A DNA stretch of 64,000 bases from Ectothiorhodospira shaposhnikovii (lineage in GTDB: Bacteria; Pseudomonadota; Gammaproteobacteria; Ectothiorhodospirales; Ectothiorhodospiraceae). The stretch's first letter is position 1. Every line of letters starts with the position of its first letter. The notes under the pieces were generated by a model. The model had not been told where the DNA came from, did not search any database, and saw nothing but the letters and a program-made list of their open reading frames with translations. The DNA lies in the NCBI RefSeq assembly GCF_022227765.1, contig NZ_JAJMLZ010000003.1, positions 62,001 through 126,000 on the forward strand. Direction: 5' to 3'. A program made the translations under genes and the position numbers. This document shows positions 19,408 to 27,760 of this stretch, piece by piece.

Positions 19408-20887
19408 GTGAAGCAGTTCAAGGCCCCAAAGCAGTCGCTCGGGGAGCTGAAGCCCGACCAGGTGGCGTCCCTGATCGCCGCGGCGGCGGATGTTTCCCTT
19501 GTGCTGGATGACGCCGGCGTCATCCAGGATCTCGCCTTTGGCAGCGATGAACTGTCCATGGAAGGGTATGGTCAGTGGTTGGGCAAGCCCTGGGTCGATA
19601 CCGTCACCCTGGATGGAAGGGTATGGTCAGTGGTTGGGCAAGCCCTGGGTCGATACCGTCACCCTGGATAGCCGCAACAAGATCGAGGCCCTGTTGCGGG
19701 ATGCCGGCGCCGACGGCAATACCCGCTGGCGTCAGGTGAATCATCCCTCGGGCCGGGGTGTGGATGTGCCGGTCATGTATTCCGCGGTCAGAGTGGGGGA
19801 TGATGGCCGCGTGGTGGCCATGGGCAGGGATCTGCGCGGTATCGCCACCTTGCAGCGTCGTCTGGTGGAATCCCAGCAGATGATGGAGCGCGAATATTCA
19901 CGCCTGCGTCATGCCGAGACCCGTTATCGCCTGTTGTTCCAGGTGGCTTCCGAGGCCGTGCTCATCATGGATGCCGCCACCCATAAGGTGGTGGAGGCCA
20001 ATCCATCCGCCGGTGAACTGCTGGGGGATAGCGTGGGCAGGATGGTCGGCAAGGTATTTCCGGAAGGCTTCGATCTGGAAAACACCCAGTCCATTCAGGA
20101 CATGCTGGCCACGGTGCGTGCCACCGGGCATGCGGAAGAAGTCAGTGTGCGTTCCCTTGGGGGCGAGCGTGAATTCATCATCGCCGCTTCCCTGTTTCGT
20201 CAGGACAACGCCTCCCATTTCCTGGTCCGGCTGCGTTGCCCGGTGCTGGATGCCCTGTCATCGGTGGGGCCGCAGATGCACTCCCGGGTACTGGCCATGG
20301 TGGAACGGGCACCCGACGGTTTCGTGGTCACCGATCTTAGCGGTCGCATCCTGACCGCCAATCCGGCCTTTCTGGAACTGGCGCAGATGCCGACTGAAGA
20401 TCAGGTTCGTGGCCAGTCACTGGGGCGTTGGCTGGGTCGACCCGGCGTCGACCTCAACGTCCTCATCGGTAATCTGCGTGAACACGGTTCTCTACGCCTT
20501 TTCAGCACAGCCATGCGAGGTGAATACGGCTCGTCCACGGAGGTGGAGATTTCCGCCGTGGCGGTGCTTGACGCCGACAGCCCCTGCTTGGGTTTTACCA
20601 TTCGCAGCGTGGGGCCGCGGCTGTCCCGCGATAGTGTGATCGCCCGGGATGGTCCACGTTCCGTCGAACAGCTCACGGAACTGGTTGGACGGGTGCCGCT
20701 CAAGGATCTGGTGCGGGAAAGTACCGACATGATCGAGCGCCTTTGCATCGAGGCCGCACTGGAACTGACCAATGACAACCGGGCTTCTGCCGCCGAGATG
20801 CTGGGTCTGAGCCGACAGAGCTTCTACGTGAAACTCAGGCGCTACGGCCTGGGTGACCTGGCCCCGGAAAACGAAGACAAGCTATGA
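19408..20887 (+). pseudogene. ppsR: PpsR/CrtJ photosynthesis repressor, frameshifted by duplication
   Basis: Encodes the redox-responsive PAS-PAS-HTH repressor of pigment and light-harvesting genes, but in two frames. Frame one gives KQFKAPKQSLGELKPDQVAS up to the first copy of a 55-bp repeat, then enters the second copy out of frame and stops at 19671. The second frame resumes PpsR sequence at the second copy and runs to 20887, ending in the Fis-type helix-turn-helix (NRASAAEMLGLSRQSFYVKL). Cysteines are kept in LRCPVLD and in ERLCIEAALEL at the start of the HTH. Deleting one repeat copy restores a single frame of about 470 aa. The start is uncertain: GTG 19408 fits homology and has a nearby GGAG; GTG 19366 is possible. 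Internal initiation at ATG 19613 would give an N-truncated protein. Confidence 0.9.
19558..19669 (+). repeat. Perfect 55-bp tandem duplication inside ppsR
   Basis: Bases 19558-19612 (beginning ATGGAAGGGTATGG and ending CACCCTGG) are repeated exactly at 19613-19667, with two further matching bases. Both copies encode the peptide MEGYGQWLGKPWVDTVTLD, in different frames. As 55 is not a multiple of three, the duplication shifts the frame by one base. The exact identity points to a recent event, or to an assembly or sequencing artefact. Confidence 0.97.
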
Positions 20888-20988
20888 CCGGTAGAGCTTG
20901 CGAGCATGATTCACCCTTGATTTTCATGCCCCCGATGGCCGTGTGATGGTGGTGTCCATCATTCATTACTTATGGCGCCCGTGGGCAG

Positions 20989-21027
20989 TGTAAATGAAGC
21001 TTGACGATCCTGTTAGCCGCGTATAAT
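20989..21027 (+). promoter_or_regulatory. Possible bchG promoter with PpsR-like site
   Basis: TTGACG at 21001-21006 and a perfect TATAAT at 21022-21027, with a short 15-base spacer. A PpsR-type half-palindrome pair TGT-N12-ACG spans 20989-21006 and covers the -35 element, as at the bchF/aerR promoters. If used, transcription would start about three bases before the bchG ATG at 21037, giving an almost leaderless mRNA. The 100 bases upstream, after ppsR, show no clear terminator. Confidence 0.45.
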
Positions 21028-21036
21028 TTACCCGCC

Positions 21037-21936
21037 ATGTCGATTCCAGCACCCCGTGCAGTCCTTGAACTGCTCAAGCCCGTCACCTGGTTCCCGCCCA
21101 TGTGGGCCTTTGCCTGTGGCGTCGTCTCATCCGGTGTCGCCCTGCAGGAGCGGTGGTGGCTCATCATCGTCGGCGTGGTCCTGGCGGGTCCGCTGATCTG
21201 CGGCACCAGTCAGGCGGTCAATGACTGGTTTGACCGCCATGTGGACAAGATCAACGAACCCCATCGCCCCATTCCCTCGGGGCGGATTCCCGGCCGCTGG
21301 GGGCTTTACATCGCCATCATCTGGACCATCCTGTCCTTGCTGGTTGCCACCTTGCTGGGCGTTTGGGGCTTTCTGGCGGCGCTCTTCGGCATGATCCTGG
21401 CCTGGGCCTACAGTGCCCCGCCCACCCGCCTCAAGCGCAACGGCTGGTACGGCAACTCCGCCGTGGCCATCTGTTATGAAGGGGTGCCCTGGTTCACCGG
21501 TGCCGTGGTGATGACCGTGGGCACGGCGGCCGCCGGTTTCCCCGACTGGCGCATCGTGGTGGTGGCCCTGTTGTACAGCGTCGGCGCCCACGGCATCATG
21601 ACCCTCAACGATTTCAAGTCCGTGGAAGGGGATACCCGCATGGGTCTGGGTTCCCTGCCGGTGCAGCTGGGCGTGGAACGTGCCGCCCGCCTGGCCTGCT
21701 GGGTCATGGCCCTGCCGCAGGTGGTGGTGATCGCGCTGCTGTTCTCCTGGGGCGCCCTGTGGCATGCATTGGCCATCGCCGTGCTGCTGGCCGTTCAGGG
21801 GGGACTGATGCTGCGCTTGCTCAAGCAACCCAAGGAACTGGCGCCCTGGTACAACGCCACCGGCGTCACCCTTTACGTGAGCGGTATGATGATCACGGCT
21901 TTCGCCCTGGGCAGCATGAATCTGATGGCGTCGTGA
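21037..21936 (+). CDS. bchG: Bacteriochlorophyll synthase
   Basis: A 299-aa integral membrane prenyltransferase of the UbiA superfamily that esterifies bacteriochlorophyllide a with geranylgeranyl (or phytyl) diphosphate. The two Asp-rich sites are present: NDWFDRHVDKINEPHRPIPS around residues 66-85 and NDFKSVEGDTRMGLGSLPV around 191-209. The N terminus reads ELLKPVTWFPPMWAFACGVV, typical of BchG. About eight or nine helices are visible. The open frame reaches back to a TTG at 21001, but that would overlap the putative promoter; ATG 21037 fits homologues. There is no obvious ribosome binding site. A strong terminator follows the gene. Confidence 0.95.
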   Translation: MSIPAPRAVLELLKPVTWFPPMWAFACGVVSSGVALQERWWLIIVGVVLAGPLICGTSQAVNDWFDRHVDKINEPHRPIPSGRIPGRWGLYIAIIWTILSLLVATLLGVWGFLAALFGMILAWAYSAPPTRLKRNGWYGNSAVAICYEGVPWFTGAVVMTVGTAAAGFPDWRIVVVALLYSVGAHGIMTLNDFKSVEGDTRMGLGSLPVQLGVERAARLACWVMALPQVVVIALLFSWGALWHALAIAVLLAVQGGLMLRLLKQPKELAPWYNATGVTLYVSGMMITAFALGSMNLMAS

Positions 21937-21964
21937 TCAGCACCTTGCCAGGGTAGTTTTCGGG

Positions 21965-22004
21965 GGGGAGTCGAGGCGACGGGTTCGCCGGACTCCCCTT
22001 TTTT
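21965..22004 (+). terminator. Intrinsic terminator after bchG
   Basis: Stem GGGGAGTC/GACTCCCC (21965-21972 with 21991-21998), with an inner GGCGA/TCGCC stem, followed immediately by TTTTTT. It lies 29 bases after the bchG stop and before bchP, so bchP is probably also expressed from its own promoter or by partial read-through. Confidence 0.85.
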
Positions 22005-22060
22005 GTGACTTTTTTCCGTGGTGTGGTAGTGAGCCGCGGAGCCGGACAAAGGTGAATCAA

Positions 22061-23248
22061 ATGGCTGAAATGGAAACCTATGATGTGGTCGTGATCGGCG
22101 GCGGTCCAGCGGGGGCGACGGCCGCCACCGATCTGGCCAGGGCCGGGCGCAAGGTTCTGTTGCTGGATCGGGAAGGGCGCATCAAGCCTTGCGGCGGCGC
22201 CATCCCCCCCATCCTCATGACCGAGTTCGACGTGCCGGAAGAGGTGCTGGTAGCCAAGATTCGCTGCGCCCGCATGTTCTCTCCCTCCGACCGCAAGGTA
22301 GACATGCCCATCGACGGCGGTTATGTGGGCATGGTGGACCGCAAGACCTTTGATCCCTGGCTGCGCGACCGGGCCGAGCAGGCCGGTGCCGAGCGCCGCG
22401 TGGGCACCTATGAGAAGATCGACCGTGACGCCGACGGCACCGCCGTGGTGCGTTACAAGAATGCCGACGACGAAGTGGTGGGCGTGCGTGCGCGGGCCGT
22501 GATCGGCGCCGACGGTGCCCGTTCTTCCGTGGCCCGCCAGGAAGTTCCCGGCGCCGACAAGATCCCCCATGTGGCCGCCTACCATGAGATCATCAGTCGT
22601 CCCACCCGGCCGGACGCGGAATATGATCCCGAGCGCTGCGACGTCTATTATCGCGGCTCCCTGTCTCCCGATTTCTATGCCTGGGTCTTCCCCCACGGCG
22701 ACACCGTCAGTGTGGGGGTCGGTTCCGCCCATCGTGGCTTCTCCCTGAAGGGTGCGGTGGATGAGTTGAGAAAGGCCGCCGGCATGGAAGACTGCGAAAC
22801 CCTGCGCCGCGAGGGTGCTCCCATCCCCCTGTACCCGATGAAGTGCTGGGATAATGGCCGTGACGTCTTGCTGGCCGGGGATGCCGCCGGCGTGGTGGCT
22901 CCCGCCTCCGGCGAGGGCATCTACTACGCCATGCTGGGTGGGCGTCTGGCGGCGGAGGCCGTGCACAACTTCCTCACCTCCGGCAAGCCGGCGGACCTGA
23001 AACTGGCCCGCAAGCGCTTCATGAAACTGCATGGACAGGTATTCTGGGTGCTGGGCATCATGCAGCGCTTCTGGTATATCAACGACAAGCGCCGCGAGCG
23101 ATTCGTGGCCATCTGCCGCGACAAGGACGTACAGGATCTGACCTGGCAGTCCTACATGTACAAGAAGTTGGTACGGACCCGTCCCCTGGCCCAGATCCGT
23201 ATCTTCTTCAAGGACATGGGACACTTGCTGGGTCTGTCCAAGGTCTGA
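22061..23248 (+). CDS. bchP: Geranylgeranyl (bacteriochlorophyll) reductase
   Basis: A 395-aa FAD-dependent reductase that converts the geranylgeranyl tail of bacteriochlorophyll to phytyl in three steps. The dinucleotide-binding motif VVVIGGGPAGATAATDLARA is at the N terminus, followed by KPCGGAIPP. The second FAD motif VLLAGDAAGVVAPASGEGIYYA is also clear. I take ATG 22061, since a GGTG element lies six bases upstream; an in-frame GTG at 22052 is less likely. It is followed after ten bases by a small membrane gene and then idi, which would supply its prenyl substrate pathway. Confidence 0.95.
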   Translation: MAEMETYDVVVIGGGPAGATAATDLARAGRKVLLLDREGRIKPCGGAIPPILMTEFDVPEEVLVAKIRCARMFSPSDRKVDMPIDGGYVGMVDRKTFDPWLRDRAEQAGAERRVGTYEKIDRDADGTAVVRYKNADDEVVGVRARAVIGADGARSSVARQEVPGADKIPHVAAYHEIISRPTRPDAEYDPERCDVYYRGSLSPDFYAWVFPHGDTVSVGVGSAHRGFSLKGAVDELRKAAGMEDCETLRREGAPIPLYPMKCWDNGRDVLLAGDAAGVVAPASGEGIYYAMLGGRLAAEAVHNFLTSGKPADLKLARKRFMKLHGQVFWVLGIMQRFWYINDKRRERFVAICRDKDVQDLTWQSYMYKKLVRTRPLAQIRIFFKDMGHLLGLSKV

Positions 23249-23258
23249 GGAGCGAGCC

Positions 23259-23522
23259 GTGGCCCAGTGGTTTGCCTCCGGTCTGGTCGTCGATCTGATC
23301 ATCCTGGCCATGGTCCTGGAGGCGGCCCTGCTGGGCCTTTGGCACCGTCGTACCGGCCGGGGGATTGCCTTTGTCAGGCTCTGGCCCTTCCTGCTGGCCG
23401 GCGTGTCTCTCATGCTGGCCCTGCGGGCAGCGCTGACGGGGGCGGAGTGGTACTGGATCTCCTTCTGGCTGCTGGCGGGATTCGTGGCCCATGTAGCGGA
23501 TCTGTGGCAACGCATGCGCTGA
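23259..23522 (+). CDS. Small membrane protein between bchP and idi
   Basis: An 87-aa protein with about three hydrophobic segments: near residues 8-27, 40-60 and 64-80. I do not recognise a named family. It starts with GTG ten bases after the bchP stop, with a GGAGCGAG ribosome binding site, and ends three bases before idi, so it is clearly part of this operon. Position suggests an accessory role in pigment or isoprenoid metabolism, but nothing in the sequence fixes a function. Confidence 0.75.
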   Translation: MAQWFASGLVVDLIILAMVLEAALLGLWHRRTGRGIAFVRLWPFLLAGVSLMLALRAALTGAEWYWISFWLLAGFVAHVADLWQRMR

Positions 23523-23525
23523 ACC

Positions 23526-24578
23526 ATGGATGCCATGACCTTCGATACTGCTTCCCTGCGCGACCCCCGTTCCAAGGGGCGTCATATCAAGGCGTGTCTT
23601 ACCCAGCAGGTGCTTTACCAAAAGAGCACCGGCCTGGAACGCTTTGATTTCGTCAGTCAGGCCCTGCCTGAAATCGCCCTATCACAGATCGATCTTTCCG
23701 TGAGTCTGGCGGGGCGTGCCCTGTCCGCGCCGCTGATGATCGCCCCCATGACCGGTGGGGACCGGCGAGCGCTGGTGATCAATCATCGTTTGGCCCGGGC
23801 GGCGCAGCGCTGGGGCCTGGCCATGGGCGTGGGGAGTCAGCGAGTGGGCATTGAGGACCGCAGTCGGGCGCGTTATTTCGAGCTGCGCAGTCAGGCGCCC
23901 ACCGCCCTGCTGTTTGCCAACCTGGGGGCGGCCCAGCTGGTGAAGGGATGGGGTAGGGATGAGGCCCTACGGGCAGTGGAAATGATCCACGCCGACGCCC
24001 TGTTCATCCATCTCAACCCCATCCAGGAAGCCGTTCAAGGCGGAGATCTGGATTTTCGCGGTGTCGCGGATCGTTTGAGCCGACTCTGTGAAGCACTCGA
24101 GGTTGCGGGTGTGCCGGTGTTTGTCCGGGAGGTGGGTTTTGGCATCAGTGAACAGGCCGCCCGGCAGTTGCTGGCCTGCGGCGTGTCCGGCATCGATTGC
24201 GCCGGTGCCGGCGGGACATCGTGGGCACGGGTGGAATCACTCTGCGCGGATTCCGAGCGGGAGCGTCTGATGGGGGAGCGCTTCGGTGAATGGGGGATTC
24301 CCACCAGCGACAGCATCCTCAATGTGCGGCGGGTTTCCCGGAGCCTGCCCCTGATTGCCTGCGGCGGCCTGACCAACGGCATTGAGCTGGCCAAGGCCCT
24401 GGCCCTGGGGGCGGATGTGGGGGGCATGGCCAGGAGCATGCTGGTGAAGGCCTGTCAGGGGGAGGACGCCCTGAACCGTTTCATTGCCGACACCCTGGAC
24501 GAGCTGCGGATCTGCATGTTCGGTACCGGCGCCGCCACCGTGGCGGCGCTACGGGGCACGGTGGTGTCCTGTCGATAG
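23526..24578 (+). CDS. fni: Type 2 (FMN) isopentenyl-diphosphate delta-isomerase
   Basis: A 350-aa TIM-barrel flavoenzyme interconverting isopentenyl and dimethylallyl diphosphate. Visible family features are the N-terminal KGRHIKACLTQQVLYQ segment, MIAPMTGGDRRALVINHRLA, GVGSQRVGIEDRSRA, LFANLGAAQL, the substrate-binding HLNPIQEAVQGGDLDF, and GIDCAGAGGTSWARVES. In this operon it would feed carotenoid and bacteriochlorophyll tail synthesis. It overlaps nothing and starts three bases after the preceding small membrane gene. Confidence 0.94.
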   Translation: MDAMTFDTASLRDPRSKGRHIKACLTQQVLYQKSTGLERFDFVSQALPEIALSQIDLSVSLAGRALSAPLMIAPMTGGDRRALVINHRLARAAQRWGLAMGVGSQRVGIEDRSRARYFELRSQAPTALLFANLGAAQLVKGWGRDEALRAVEMIHADALFIHLNPIQEAVQGGDLDFRGVADRLSRLCEALEVAGVPVFVREVGFGISEQAARQLLACGVSGIDCAGAGGTSWARVESLCADSERERLMGERFGEWGIPTSDSILNVRRVSRSLPLIACGGLTNGIELAKALALGADVGGMARSMLVKACQGEDALNRFIADTLDELRICMFGTGAATVAALRGTVVSCR

Positions 24579-24730
24579 CTTCTTGGCGCACAACCCCGCG
24601 GTAGCTCATCGACGGGGCAATGTTTGTCAAAATGCGCACTCCATCACAGGCAGTGTTGCCTGTTCGGGTCTATACCTTTGCGTCATGGGGGAGTCCTTGC
24701 CGGTGTCTTATGCCGAAGTGAGGTGGTGCC

Positions 24731-25510
24731 ATGGACAAATCACTCAATTCCGCTCCCGTTACCGCAAGCGCGGAACCCATTCCTCAGCGCATTTCCCGTG
24801 ATCGCCCTTTTCACTGGCTATCCATGGGGGCTAGGGATTTCTTGAAGGCCCCCGTGCCTGGACTGATCTACGGCTTGCTGGTGGTACTGCTGGGTTATGC
24901 CATTCTCTGGGGTGTGAGAGCCGAGCCCTTTCTGGTGCTGACCTTCCTGGCGGGGTTCCTGCTGGTGGGTCCCTTGGCTGCCATGGGCATCTATGAAAGC
25001 AGCCGCCTGCTGGAACAGGGACGGTCGGTTTCCTTCATGCAGACTTGGCGGGTCTGGCGGGAGAACCCGATTGTCATCGGTCTGTATATTGCCTTCCTGT
25101 CGGTGGTCATGATCGCCTGGATTCGTTTTACTTCCCTTATGCTGGCACTGTTTTTTGACCGTCTGCCCGCGGGATTGCAGACCAGTTGGACATCCTTGTT
25201 CAGCACCGTGGAAGGTCTGGGATTTTTGGGTATCTTCATGGCCAGCGGCGCCCTTGCAGCCTTGTTGGTGTTCATGACCGGGGTGGTCACCCTGCCCATG
25301 ATCACGGACCGGCGCGGCGAAATCATCGACGGTGTGGTGACCAGTGTGCGGGTGGTGCTTCAGAACCCTGCCGCCATGGCGATATGGGCCGGGCTGCTGG
25401 TGGTCCTGACGGCCTTCGGGTTTGCAACCCTGATGCTGGGACTGATGGTGATCCTGCCGATTCTGGGGCATGCCACCTGGCACGCCTACAGGGAGTTGGT
25501 GCACTGGTGA
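24731..25510 (+). CDS. DUF2189-type membrane protein
   Basis: A 259-aa polytopic membrane protein with about six transmembrane helices. The start DRPFHWLSMGARDFLKAPVPGLIYGLLVV is typical of the DUF2189 family of unknown function, often found near respiratory genes. A GAGGTGG ribosome binding site precedes the ATG. A gap of 152 bases separates it from idi, so it is probably its own unit. Convergent with the hydrolase gene downstream. Confidence 0.8.
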   Translation: MDKSLNSAPVTASAEPIPQRISRDRPFHWLSMGARDFLKAPVPGLIYGLLVVLLGYAILWGVRAEPFLVLTFLAGFLLVGPLAAMGIYESSRLLEQGRSVSFMQTWRVWRENPIVIGLYIAFLSVVMIAWIRFTSLMLALFFDRLPAGLQTSWTSLFSTVEGLGFLGIFMASGALAALLVFMTGVVTLPMITDRRGEIIDGVVTSVRVVLQNPAAMAIWAGLLVVLTAFGFATLMLGLMVILPILGHATWHAYRELVHW

Positions 25511-25540
25511 AGTGATGCGCCCGAACGGTTGTGGGATGGG

Positions 25541-27028
25541 TCAAATCAGCGGAAACATCATGGTCAGGGTCCAGCCCAGGAAGGCGGCCATGGCCAGCCC
25601 CCCGGCCCAGGGCCGTTGCGCCGGCAGGCTCACCAGCAGGGGCAGGGCCAGCATGACCGGCAGCAGGGGCAGGATGATGAGCAGGAACATCATGCCGTCC
25701 ACCACGGCGGCGGCAATGCCGACGGTGACCATGGTCACCAGGGTGATGCCCAGGCCAAGGCCGAAGCCCCGGATGCCCTCCCGTCCCAGCAGGGCGGTGG
25801 ACAGGGCCAAGGCCCAGGGCAGGATCAGCAAAGTCAGCACCGGCAGATAGGGCAGGCGGTGCAGCGGGGGCCACCAGGCCAGCCAGACCTTGGCGCCGAG
25901 CACACCGAAGGCCAGCATCAGCACGCCGAACATGACCATTCCCCAGCCCAGGTCCGACCATTCCGGGCGGGGCGGTCGGGTGCCCAGGGCCAGCCAGAAC
26001 AGGCCGGCCAGGGCCAGCCAGAGGGCGAACTGGGGACTTACCAAGATGCCCCCCAGTCCATCCAGATAGATCACCTCGCCGATACCGATCAGGGCCAGGG
26101 TGGCTCCGATACCGCTCAGGGCGGCGCGCAGCAGGGGGCGGCGGGTGTGATCCATCCAGTCCGGATGCATGCCGAGCAGGGAAGGGGATTCCCGGTGCGC
26201 GAACAGGGGGACCAGGGCACGCCAAAGGATCAGGACCGCCAGCAGGTGCAGTAGCCACCAGGCCAGGGTGGGATTGGGCGAAACGTCCGGGATCGAAAGA
26301 TCCCAGGCCCGGGCAAACCAGGCCAGGGAGGCGGCATGGGCCTCGTGGCGAAACAGGATGCCGATGTGTTCGGCATGGGGAATGACGGTGAGGGTGCGCG
26401 CGGTGCCCTGCAGGGGATCTCCCCCCTCGCCGCCGGCCTGTTCCAGCAGGGTTTTCGCCGCCGCCAGGAAGGGGCCTTCCCAGGCGCCGGCCATGAGCAT
26501 CAGGTTGCGGGGGCTGTCCGGGCCGACCTCGCTCTGGCCGGGGGAGATGGCCACCACGGCGCTGACATCGTCCAGGCGCAGCCTGCCGGCGTCGATAGCG
26601 GCCCCGGCTCCCAGGGAATGCCCCAGCAACCCCAGGTGCTGGTGGTCTACCTCGGGACGGCTCAGCAGCAGATCCAGGGCGGTCTGGACATCCCGCTGAA
26701 ACTGTTCTGGATCATTCCACCAGTCCAGGGGGGCCTGATTGCGACCGTGACCACTCAGGTCCGGCAGGGCCACCACGACGCCGGCGCGGGCCAGGGTCAG
26801 CGCCCAATGGCGCATCAGACGGTCGGAGCCGGCAAAGCCGTGGGCCATGACCACGCCCGGCGCCGGCTCGGTCACGGCGGGCAGCAGCAGAGTGACGGGG
26901 ACGCCGTCCCGGGTGAGGGACAGACTCTGCACACCCCGTTCGGCGGCCAGTACCATCCACCAGGCCAGGGCCATGAGCAGCACCGCGATCAGGGCGGCGC
27001 CCAGGCGCAGGGGCAGATATCTGTTCAT
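25541..27028 (-). CDS. Alpha/beta hydrolase fused to a membrane domain
   Basis: A 495-aa protein. An N-terminal transmembrane anchor (about 10-28) is followed by an alpha/beta hydrolase domain with VVMAHGFAGSDRLMRHWA (oxyanion region), the nucleophile elbow LLGHSLGAGAA and a late His (VIPHAEHIGILF). The C-terminal half, from about residue 255, contains roughly seven hydrophobic helices. The substrate is unknown; dienelactone-hydrolase or esterase-like activity is plausible. The ATG overlaps the gph stop by four bases, placing it last in the ubiG-gph operon. Confidence 0.75.
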   Translation of the reverse strand: MNRYLPLRLGAALIAVLLMALAWWMVLAAERGVQSLSLTRDGVPVTLLLPAVTEPAPGVVMAHGFAGSDRLMRHWALTLARAGVVVALPDLSGHGRNQAPLDWWNDPEQFQRDVQTALDLLLSRPEVDHQHLGLLGHSLGAGAAIDAGRLRLDDVSAVVAISPGQSEVGPDSPRNLMLMAGAWEGPFLAAAKTLLEQAGGEGGDPLQGTARTLTVIPHAEHIGILFRHEAHAASLAWFARAWDLSIPDVSPNPTLAWWLLHLLAVLILWRALVPLFAHRESPSLLGMHPDWMDHTRRPLLRAALSGIGATLALIGIGEVIYLDGLGGILVSPQFALWLALAGLFWLALGTRPPRPEWSDLGWGMVMFGVLMLAFGVLGAKVWLAWWPPLHRLPYLPVLTLLILPWALALSTALLGREGIRGFGLGLGITLVTMVTVGIAAAVVDGMMFLLIILPLLPVMLALPLLVSLPAQRPWAGGLAMAAFLGWTLTMMFPLI

Positions 27029-27720
27029 TGTGAGGCGATCCCCACCCGGGACTCGGCGGGGAGCCAGGGAAGGATCTGTTCCGGGTGATCAATGGCGGCA
27101 TCCGCGCCCCAGGTGGCGGCTGCCTGGGCGTCGTCGATATAACCGTAGAGGGCGACCAGGGTATGGGTCCCGGCGGCGCGCCCGGCCTGGATGTCCCGCT
27201 CGGCATCACCTACGTACAGACATTCGGCCGGTTGGCAGGCCGCCTGTTCACAGGCCAGCAGCATGGGCATGGGATGGGGCTTGCGCTGGGGCGTGGTGTC
27301 GCCGCTGATGACGGTGACGGCCCGTTGGTGCAGATCCATGGCGCGCACCAGTGGATCGGTGAGCCAGGCCGGCTTGTTGGTGACGATGCCCCAGTTCAGT
27401 CCCTGGTTCTCGATGGCCTGGAGCAGGGTCTCCATGCCCGGAAACAGGCGCGTTTCCAGACACAGATAATGTTCTGCGTAAAGATTCAGGAAACGCAGCC
27501 TGAGGGTTTCGAAGCGATCGCCCTCGGCGTCGGGAAAGGCCAGTCTGACCAGGGCCGCGCCGCCGTTGGAGACCTGGTTACGTACGGTTTCGAAGGGCAG
27601 TGCCGACACGCCCTGTTCCCGTTGCAGGGCAACCAGGGCGGCATGCATGTCCGGGGCGGTGTCCGCCAGGGTGCCATCCAGGTCGAACAGCACGGTTCGC
27701 AAGGGCTCGCGGCTGGGCAT
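27025..27720 (-). CDS. gph: Phosphoglycolate phosphatase
   Basis: A 231-aa HAD-family phosphatase that removes phosphoglycolate, the oxygenation side product of RuBisCO, and repair-derived phosphoglycolate. The DxD nucleophile motif VLFDLDGTLADTAPDMHAAL is at the N terminus, followed by WGIVTNKPAWLT (motif II/III area) and VGDAERDIQAGRAAG (motif IV). Start at ATG 27720. It is adjacent to ubiG, as in many gammaproteobacteria. Some members prefer other phosphosugars or N-acetylmuramate phosphate. Confidence 0.88.
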   Translation of the reverse strand: MPSREPLRTVLFDLDGTLADTAPDMHAALVALQREQGVSALPFETVRNQVSNGGAALVRLAFPDAEGDRFETLRLRFLNLYAEHYLCLETRLFPGMETLLQAIENQGLNWGIVTNKPAWLTDPLVRAMDLHQRAVTVISGDTTPQRKPHPMPMLLACEQAACQPAECLYVGDAERDIQAGRAAGTHTLVALYGYIDDAQAAATWGADAAIDHPEQILPWLPAESRVGIASQ

Positions 27721-27760
27721 GGAATGGTTTCCCCGGCTGAGTCTGAGTGGCTGCTTCGGC

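Noticed and set aside
19490-19612. Start of the second ppsR frame upstream of the repeat
   Set aside because: The residues before the second repeat copy are a wrong-frame reading of the N-terminal PpsR coding region, not a real N terminus.
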